A program made the position numbers and the translations under genes. A DNA stretch of 64,000 nt, taken from NCBI GenBank assembly GCA_023267855.1, contig JALNLN010000009.1, forward strand, positions 1-64,000, in the 5' to 3' direction. Source of the stretch: Candidatus Geocrenenecus dongiae (GTDB taxonomy: Archaea; Thermoproteota; Nitrososphaeria_A; Caldarchaeales; Wolframiiraptoraceae). The notes beneath the pieces were generated by a model. It had not been told where the DNA came from, ran no database searches, and was given only the letters and a program-made list of their open reading frames with translations. How positions within the stretch are numbered: position 1 is the stretch's first letter; every line of letters begins with the position of its first letter. Of this stretch, positions 57,689-64,000 are shown one piece after another.

Positions 57689-58963
57689 ATGTTTGATTTA
57701 AGCTATGGTAGGGTTTCCATAACAAGTACCGAGATGGCTATTGTAGATGAGAATTCCGAGTGGCTCGGTGTTCCAAGATTATTGTTAATGGAGAATGCTG
57801 GAGCTGCAGTTGCTAGAGCTGTAGCTAACTGGCTTGGAGCTACTGTGGGGGTAGAAGTTGTAGTAGTATGTGGCGTAGGGAATAATGGTGGAGACGGGAT
57901 GGCGGCCGCCCGCCATCTGGCATCTATGGGTGCCAAAACAACAGTAATTCTAGTTGGATCAATAGATAAAGTGAGAACTCGTGAAGCAGTATTAAACTTA
58001 AATGCTGTAAGATCTATGAAAGAATCCATAAAATTCTACAACGTTGTAGATGTAGATCAACTACTAGAACTTAAACCGATAATTGATAGAAGTGAAGTAG
58101 TTATAGATGCAGTATTTGGAACAGGTGTAAAAGGAAAGATAAAAGAACCTTGGAGAACAGCTATACAGCTTATCAATTCTTGTAAAGGGTTTAAGCTAGC
58201 TGTAGATATACCGTCAGGTTTAAACCCAGATACAGGGGAAGTAGAAGACATAGCTGTTAGAGCCGATATGACAGTAACATTCCATAGAGTCAAGAAGGGA
58301 ATGTTAATTTCACCTGAGATCTGCGGAGAAGTAGTGATAGCGCCTATAGGAATACCACCTGAAGCAGAGATAATAATGGGTCCAGGAGACGCTAGGCAAA
58401 CACTAATCTCAGTAAGTAGACAGAGTGGAGAAGTAGTTTTACTCGAAGACCTAAGCAATGAAGCAAAAGATTTCATGAATCTTCTTGGAGCAAGTGTTAA
58501 GATGTCTGGGAATGGTCAAGTAGTTTATATAGGTAAAAGATCTAGAGAACAAAATGTATCAGGGAGAAAAATCGTTGGCTTTGATCTAGACATAGGAAGA
58601 GAAGGCGTCTCGATAATAACCTTCAAAGAAGCGGCCGAGAAATATAAGATAGATATCACTGGAGATCTACATCAAAAAATATCTAAACTTTCTAGAATTT
58701 CTTCAGAAATAGAACATCCAATCTACGTGGTTGGAGATAACGTGGATCTACTTATAGGAGCTTCTAGATGGAAGATGAGCTGGATAGATAGACCTCTAAA
58801 TGAACTTGGATTAAACATCTTGATAGCCACCATCTTAGCGTTACTAGCAAGAGGAGCTGATACTTTTGAAGCAGCTTCGGCAGCGGGGTATCTGGCTGGA
58901 GTTGCTTCAAGCTCAGGTTACCCTACAGTCCTAAATGAACTAAGAAGACTTATGGAGAGATAG
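57689..58963 (+). CDS. nnrE: NAD(P)H-hydrate epimerase with degenerate C-terminal dehydratase-like domain
   Basis: STEMAIVDENSEWLGVPRLLLMENAG, GVGNNGGDGMAAARHLASMG; C-term ALLARGADTFEAASAAGYLAGVASSSG lacks TGGTGDVLTG. Confidence 0.85.
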   Translation: MFDLSYGRVSITSTEMAIVDENSEWLGVPRLLLMENAGAAVARAVANWLGATVGVEVVVVCGVGNNGGDGMAAARHLASMGAKTTVILVGSIDKVRTREAVLNLNAVRSMKESIKFYNVVDVDQLLELKPIIDRSEVVIDAVFGTGVKGKIKEPWRTAIQLINSCKGFKLAVDIPSGLNPDTGEVEDIAVRADMTVTFHRVKKGMLISPEICGEVVIAPIGIPPEAEIIMGPGDARQTLISVSRQSGEVVLLEDLSNEAKDFMNLLGASVKMSGNGQVVYIGKRSREQNVSGRKIVGFDLDIGREGVSIITFKEAAEKYKIDITGDLHQKISKLSRISSEIEHPIYVVGDNVDLLIGASRWKMSWIDRPLNELGLNILIATILALLARGADTFEAASAAGYLAGVASSSGYPTVLNELRRLMER

Positions 58964-59027
58964 ATATCATTCTTAGACTGAGACACTCTTCCGCTATTTC
59001 AAGCATATTTAGTATTTTCGTTGATAG

Positions 59028-59906
59028 TTATGGAGGAATGTCTTTAAACTTATCTAATGTTTCAAGTATTTGTTTATCTAAAGGTTTATGGATTTTCTTT
59101 CTCCTAATTTTGTATATGTATGGTCCTATATTTGTGAATGCTTTCTCAGCTAGCTCGTCTCCCTCTCCTATTTCACAATTTCTCCAAGATTTATCATGCT
59201 TAAAGTTCTTCGGGTCTGTCCAGCTTAAATCGAATGTTCTCAGTTTGTCTGGATTTATGCAGACTACTACTCGGTCTAGTTTTCTGTGAAGGGAAAGTGG
59301 GCATGTGAAAACTCTGGAAAGATCTATCTTATTCTCTATCTTCACATCACTCACAATCTTCATTCTCCTTATAACATACTCTGTAACTGAGTATGCAATA
59401 TCTAGTGGATCTATCCTTCTGTATATCTCTAAGCTGAAAGCATTTGGATGTATGTGGATGTGCATACCCCTGCCACTCCACTTAACTATCAGAGATTTAG
59501 AAATATTATTTTTCTCTAGAATGGAGATTATTTCTTCAGCTACTTCCACAATCTTCTCAAAATCACCTGTAGATGGATCTATGTCCCAGGTAGGTGTAGA
59601 CCCTATGATATTCATTCTATCGAGAACGTCGTCTCTAAACTCAATCTTCCTATAGATGTTTATTGAAGCATAGAAACTTCTAGGTCCATAATCTCTAAGA
59701 ACTTTAATGATTTCTTCAAAATCTTCTCTCGAATCTATTTTTAATGGTTTCCTGTTTTTTGGATGATACCTAAACATTAGCTGTCTTTCATCTTCTTCAG
59801 ACATTACGTGGACTGACACCCATTTGCCTTTAGAGTATTCTACAATCTCTTCTACAACATCTTCTCTAGAATAATGCTTGAATATCTCTTCTAGCTCCAT
59901 CTTCAT
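59028..59906 (-). CDS. Archaeo-eukaryotic-primase (AEP)-like protein
   Basis: TPTWDIDP (DxD), VKWSGRGMHIHIHP, RVFTCPLSLHRKLDRVVVCIN. Confidence 0.7.
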   Translation of the reverse strand: MKMELEEIFKHYSREDVVEEIVEYSKGKWVSVHVMSEEDERQLMFRYHPKNRKPLKIDSREDFEEIIKVLRDYGPRSFYASINIYRKIEFRDDVLDRMNIIGSTPTWDIDPSTGDFEKIVEVAEEIISILEKNNISKSLIVKWSGRGMHIHIHPNAFSLEIYRRIDPLDIAYSVTEYVIRRMKIVSDVKIENKIDLSRVFTCPLSLHRKLDRVVVCINPDKLRTFDLSWTDPKNFKHDKSWRNCEIGEGDELAEKAFTNIGPYIYKIRRKKIHKPLDKQILETLDKFKDIPP

Positions 59907-60706
59907 GGAATCTCTTCTTCTGCCTTTTTCTTAGCTTCAAGAATTTTTCTAACAACTTCTGAAGGTAGGCTTAGATCTTCCTTTCTCCTCTGTACAGGAC
60001 CGATTATAGTTAATCCTCTACCATCCACTACATCTATCTCGTGGAGATATCTATCGTGGTTCGTTTGCCTCATCTTTTCTATTATAATGAACCTCTTCAA
60101 CTCTCCACTCCTCACAGCTCTCCTGAATCTTATTATCCCATCTGCTATGTGTTCTATACCCCATCCAAATGCTTCCGAAGTACTTATAGCATACTGACTT
60201 ACAGCAATAGTTGTAAAATTCCATTTTGATAAAACCTTCTTAACGTAGTATGAGTATCTTCTAGCCATAGCAGGTTTATCGAGCCAGAAAGCACTTATAG
60301 AATCTATCGCTACTCTAGCTCTACCATACCCAAGCTCTTTCTTTGCCTCAATAATCTTTCCGACAAGTGCTTCTATATCTAGACTCTGCAAACTCCACTT
60401 ATCTTCTCTACCCATCAATGCATCTATAACGATAAGCTTACCTTCATCAATAGCTTTCTCAAAATCCATGCTAAACTGAGATGCTTGTCTTATTATCGAT
60501 TCACGGCTTTCTTCCGTCGTGACGTATATGGATTTGTCTCCATCAATTACACCTTGATATATGAAGTGTATTGAGAATATTGTCTTACCGCATCCAGGTT
60601 CACCTGTAACTGCAACGAAGAAACCTTCAGGTATCCCTCCCTGTATAAGCCTATCTATACCTTCAACACCAGTTCTAAGTCTTCTTATCTCCAAATCTCT
60701 CCACAA
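59903..60706 (-). CDS. KaiC/RecA-superfamily ATPase
   Basis: TGVEGIDRLIQGGIPEGFFVAVTGEPGCGKTIFSIHF, RVAIDSISAFW. Confidence 0.9.
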   Translation of the reverse strand: MWRDLEIRRLRTGVEGIDRLIQGGIPEGFFVAVTGEPGCGKTIFSIHFIYQGVIDGDKSIYVTTEESRESIIRQASQFSMDFEKAIDEGKLIVIDALMGREDKWSLQSLDIEALVGKIIEAKKELGYGRARVAIDSISAFWLDKPAMARRYSYYVKKVLSKWNFTTIAVSQYAISTSEAFGWGIEHIADGIIRFRRAVRSGELKRFIIIEKMRQTNHDRYLHEIDVVDGRGLTIIGPVQRRKEDLSLPSEVVRKILEAKKKAEEEIP

Positions 60707-60784
60707 GTATCTAATAGGTAAGCTTGTATGATAAAGACTTCTCCGACAATATTTAAAAATACTTACATGGGTTATCTTCTTAGA

Positions 60785-61519
60785 TTACCCTGAGATTAAT
60801 ACTAAAAATTTGAAGAAATAATACGTTATGTCTCCCAGGATTATGTAGTAGATAAAGCCTGCTGTGATGAAGATGAGTAATGGTATCCCAGGAGTAACCC
60901 ACACATCATCTCTATCGATCGCATTCAAGTCTAAAGAGAATAGATTGAACTTGAATCTTCTAACAGAGTCTTTCTCTTCTTCCATCATGAACCAAAACTT
61001 TCTTCCCTTCGATCTCTTAAGCCTAACACCGAACATTAATGCTAAAAATTTTCTTAAAACATTTTCATGTTCAAAACCTTCAAATATCTTGTTTCCCCTA
61101 GATAGCTGGTATAAATTGTAGCAGGCCAGACATAGAGGGAGCGTTAACGATAATATGAGTCCATTTGATAGTGTTGATAATCCTGTGAATGGGTGGATTT
61201 GGTTTTGATGTTTATAAACTGGGAGGCCTAGAGAGACTACAAGTATAGCTTTTGCATCTGCACCACCATAAAATCCGAGAAAATAAAATAAGAATGCAAG
61301 ACCAGACGATAACCCTATAGATAAGAGGCACACATAGACATATTCTAGAGTAAGATTGAAAAAGACTAGGTCGAGGATTGTTAACACTAGTAGTATAGAT
61401 CCAGAGAGCATCCATACACGATCATCCACTTCCCTAAACTTCCAGTCTAGGTAAGATGAATATAGAAGAGTTGTTGAGATTATACTTATACGGATTAATT
61501 GAAGAACTTGTTGGAACAA
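60785..61519 (-). CDS. Archaeal preflagellin/prepilin peptidase (A24 family)
   Basis: YSSYLDWKFREVDDRVWMLSG, FLGFYGGADAKAILVVSLGLP (two catalytic Asp). Confidence 0.85.
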   Translation of the reverse strand: MFQQVLQLIRISIISTTLLYSSYLDWKFREVDDRVWMLSGSILLVLTILDLVFFNLTLEYVYVCLLSIGLSSGLAFLFYFLGFYGGADAKAILVVSLGLPVYKHQNQIHPFTGLSTLSNGLILSLTLPLCLACYNLYQLSRGNKIFEGFEHENVLRKFLALMFGVRLKRSKGRKFWFMMEEEKDSVRRFKFNLFSLDLNAIDRDDVWVTPGIPLLIFITAGFIYYIILGDITYYFFKFLVLISG

Positions 61520-61522
61520 TTC

Positions 61523-62443
61523 TCACTCCACCACTACATCAAATTTCTTCATAACCTTTGGTATACAGTCTATAACATCAGTAGCTACTATGTGTAAACC
61601 GTATATTGATGCAGCTTCTTCACCTGCTTTCCCATTTATCCATGCGCCTGTTGTGGCAGCCTCAAAAGTGTCAGCACCTTTAGCAAGTAGTGCAGCAACT
61701 ATGCCTGTCAATACATCTCCAGTTCCACCTGTAGTCATGGCAGGTGTTCCAGTCTTATTTACAGCTATCTTCTCTCCATTAGAAATAACATCCACCATAC
61801 CTTTCAAGAGTATAGTGATGTTATACTCCTCCGCTTTCTCTTTCACATTTTTTATTCTTTCTTCAATAGTATTTCCAACCTCAACACCAAACATTCTCTT
61901 AAATTCTCCTGCATGAGGTGTAACAACAACTTTTCTCCCTTTTATCCTCGATAGTATTCCAGGATAGAGTGCGGTTGCATCAAGTACAATCTTCTTATCG
62001 AGTGCTAGAGATTCCTGGACAACATACTCTATACCTTTCTCACTACCTTGAGCTAAGCCTGGACCTATCACTAGAGCATCTACGGTTTGGAGAACCTTCA
62101 TTATTCTTCTAGAAGCACCTCTAGTGAGCTTAAGATCTGTTAGAGGAATAACAATAATATTTGGTGAAAGTGCTCTAATGGCGGTAGCGATCTTCTCAGG
62201 TGCAGCTACATAAGATAAATCTACACCCGATCTTAGAGCAGCCATAGCTGATAGAAAAGGTGCACCATGATACATCCAGCTTCCTCCAACTACTAATACT
62301 ACACCATTCTGACCTTTATGTGATGAAGCTTTCCTAGGCTTGATAACTCTCCTAACAAATTCTTCATCAACTTCAATAACATCCATAAATACATCAATAA
62401 TCTTATATGGTTTCGAATATATAAACTGACGATCGTTTTCCAT
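61523..62443 (-). CDS. nnrD: ADP-dependent NAD(P)H-hydrate dehydratase
   Basis: SSHKGQNGVVLVVGGSWMYHGAPFLSAMAALRSG, VTPHAGEFKRMFG, NKTGTPAMTTGGTGDVLTGIVAALLAKG. Confidence 0.92.
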   Translation of the reverse strand: MENDRQFIYSKPYKIIDVFMDVIEVDEEFVRRVIKPRKASSHKGQNGVVLVVGGSWMYHGAPFLSAMAALRSGVDLSYVAAPEKIATAIRALSPNIIVIPLTDLKLTRGASRRIMKVLQTVDALVIGPGLAQGSEKGIEYVVQESLALDKKIVLDATALYPGILSRIKGRKVVVTPHAGEFKRMFGVEVGNTIEERIKNVKEKAEEYNITILLKGMVDVISNGEKIAVNKTGTPAMTTGGTGDVLTGIVAALLAKGADTFEAATTGAWINGKAGEEAASIYGLHIVATDVIDCIPKVMKKFDVVVE

Positions 62444-62455
62444 AAAATATATCGT

Positions 62456-62857
62456 CTAAGTCTTCTTCCATGTTAAAGCAAGTATTCCTGAAACTAGTCC
62501 AAGGATCGCTCCTACTACGAAGCCTCCGCCACCTAGTAGGCTCAACACTGAAAAGATTATTACCAGTATTCCCCAGAACTGTATATTTTGAGGGCGTATG
62601 TAGGCCATATAACCACCTAAAAGAATAATTACTCCAGATACTAGAGTTAACGTTACGAACGGTATGAAGAAAAACCAGTTAAACCAGCCCATCATCCATC
62701 CACACATCGGGCACCACATAGGTCTATACCAGCCAGTAAACGGATAGAAAAACCACATTAACAAGCTATAGATACTTGAAACAACCATAATTAATCCTGA
62801 CACCAACGCTAAGACAAAGATAGCTAAAGGCTTCTCAGAAGAATTTAACATCTCCAT
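62456..62857 (-). CDS. Small membrane protein of unknown function
   Basis: About 4 TM; Trp/Cys-rich loop GWYRPMWCPMCGWMMGWFNWF. Confidence 0.55.
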   Translation of the reverse strand: MEMLNSSEKPLAIFVLALVSGLIMVVSSIYSLLMWFFYPFTGWYRPMWCPMCGWMMGWFNWFFFIPFVTLTLVSGVIILLGGYMAYIRPQNIQFWGILVIIFSVLSLLGGGGFVVGAILGLVSGILALTWKKT

Positions 62858-62960
62858 AGTCTTTCATGTAAGAGGTATCCCACTAAATTAATAAACCAAT
62901 CCATCCTACTCAAGAGGTATTCACCTAAGAAAGGATTTAAAAATAAATAAAGTAGAGGTT

Positions 62961-63284
62961 TTACTTCTTCTTGCTGGATGCTGATGATGTTGCAGACGTT
63001 GGTGGTGCTAAGACGATTTCGATGATGCTGACGTTTCTTGGTCTACCATCACTTCCAACTCTTCCTTCTTCTGTACCTATCTTCACATTCTCTACTTGGA
63101 CATCTTTAACAAATCTTCTCCTAACTACTTCAACTACATCTACAGCTTTACTTATCGCTCTTCCACGTGCTTTTACTACAACTTTTCTTCCTTCATTGAG
63201 AGGTAGGGTCGTCGCCAGAACATAATTCATTGTTGGTTTTCTTCCAATGAGGACGATGGCTTCGCCGGACGGACCTAGACTCAT
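62961..63284 (-). CDS. albA: Alba DNA/RNA-binding chromatin protein
   Basis: [48 protein letters not shown]. Confidence 0.95.
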   Translation of the reverse strand: MSLGPSGEAIVLIGRKPTMNYVLATTLPLNEGRKVVVKARGRAISKAVDVVEVVRRRFVKDVQVENVKIGTEEGRVGSDGRPRNVSIIEIVLAPPTSATSSASSKKK

Positions 63285-63404
63285 CTACATCACCCTCGAT
63301 TATACAGCATAGATAGAGAGGAAACTCTTAAAAAACTTTTCCACTAGAAAACAACTCCTAACACTCTAAAAATAATAGACCATTGTTGTGCAGTATTGTT
63401 TTTT

Positions 63405-63791
63405 CTACATGCTTTTTTCTAGTGAGAATGGTTTTCCTTCTGTAAGAATCTTCTCTGGCGTCTTATTCTTCCATCTAGCCAGGAATTCGAGATCTTCATT
63501 CTTATTTCTTAGATGGTCTGGAAGCATTCTCGGAATCTCTTCTTCTACAGGATACCATCTGCCACATTCTTCACATATTATCAAAGCATCCTTAATCTCC
63601 ACTCCATAACATTTAACACATTCAGGGTTCCTATCTGTCTTCGTCAAATCTATATCGTGGAAAGAACAGTACAGTTCGCATCTAGAAATCTTTTCAGATG
63701 GTTTTATACTGAATTCTGTAAAAACGATTAATTTTAATGGAAATTTCTTGCAGATCGGGCATGCTAGAAGATCCATTAACCTATACTTCAT
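63405..63791 (-). CDS. Trm112-family protein
   Basis: MKYRLMDLLACPICKKFPLKL, ALIICEECGRWYPVEEEIPRMLPD. Confidence 0.85.
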   Translation of the reverse strand: MKYRLMDLLACPICKKFPLKLIVFTEFSIKPSEKISRCELYCSFHDIDLTKTDRNPECVKCYGVEIKDALIICEECGRWYPVEEEIPRMLPDHLRNKNEDLEFLARWKNKTPEKILTEGKPFSLEKSM

Positions 63792-63870
63792 TTCTAGAGA
63801 GAGTTTAGGGAAAGCTTTTAGATATATTTTTTTCTAAAAGATTAGAAATAGTTTAATCTTTCCTTCTCCT

Positions 63871-64000
63871 ATGATTTTATTAAGATTGAGTTTGGAGACG
63901 ATTAAAATTAATAGATTCTCTAACTATATACCAATACTCTCTACAATCTTCTTAACATGGCTATTTGCAAGTATGATAATATATGTAGATATTAGGCCTG
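63871..64000 (+). CDS. Partial membrane protein running off the window
   Basis: ATG at 63871: MILLRLSLETIKINRFSNYIPILSTIFLTWLFASMIIYVDIRP... Confidence 0.4.
   Translation, partial: MILLRLSLETIKINRFSNYIPILSTIFLTWLFASMIIYVDIRP

Noticed and set aside
1-64000. CRISPR array
   Set aside because: No regularly spaced identical repeats were seen; the periodic pattern at 497-1822 is beta-helix coding sequence.

Overview
This is an AT-rich archaeal chromosome segment: aIF5B, S6e/S24e/S27ae, Kae1, Alba, a preflagellin-type peptidase, BirA/BioY and TATA-like boxes are all present. Housekeeping genes occupy roughly 41.6-63.8 kb. The first 40 kb is a dense catabolic and transport region: TAXI-TRAP transporter, PrpF-like isomerase, succinate dehydrogenase/fumarate reductase, BMP-type (nucleoside-like) ABC transporter, DUF523/TudS-like protein, cyclase-family hydrolase, two xanthine-dehydrogenase-type molybdenum hydroxylases, an FdrA/DUF1116/DUF2877 set (AllFGH-like carbamoyltransferase) with a MoaD-like protein, a biotin-dependent Na+-pump decarboxylase module and a cytosine-deaminase-like amidohydrolase. 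Main observations: (i) FdrA appears split, with its C-terminal domain encoded by a 57-aa ORF missing from the ORF track; (ii) the two hydroxylase [2Fe-2S] subunit genes share a 186-bp perfectly identical inverted tract; (iii) a frame-split, IS110-like DEDD recombinase lies between aIF5B and S6e, followed by a GC-rich double-hairpin RNA candidate; (iv) an archaeo-eukaryotic-primase-like gene overlaps a KaiC-like ATPase gene. All family assignments come from motif recognition by eye; no searches were run.
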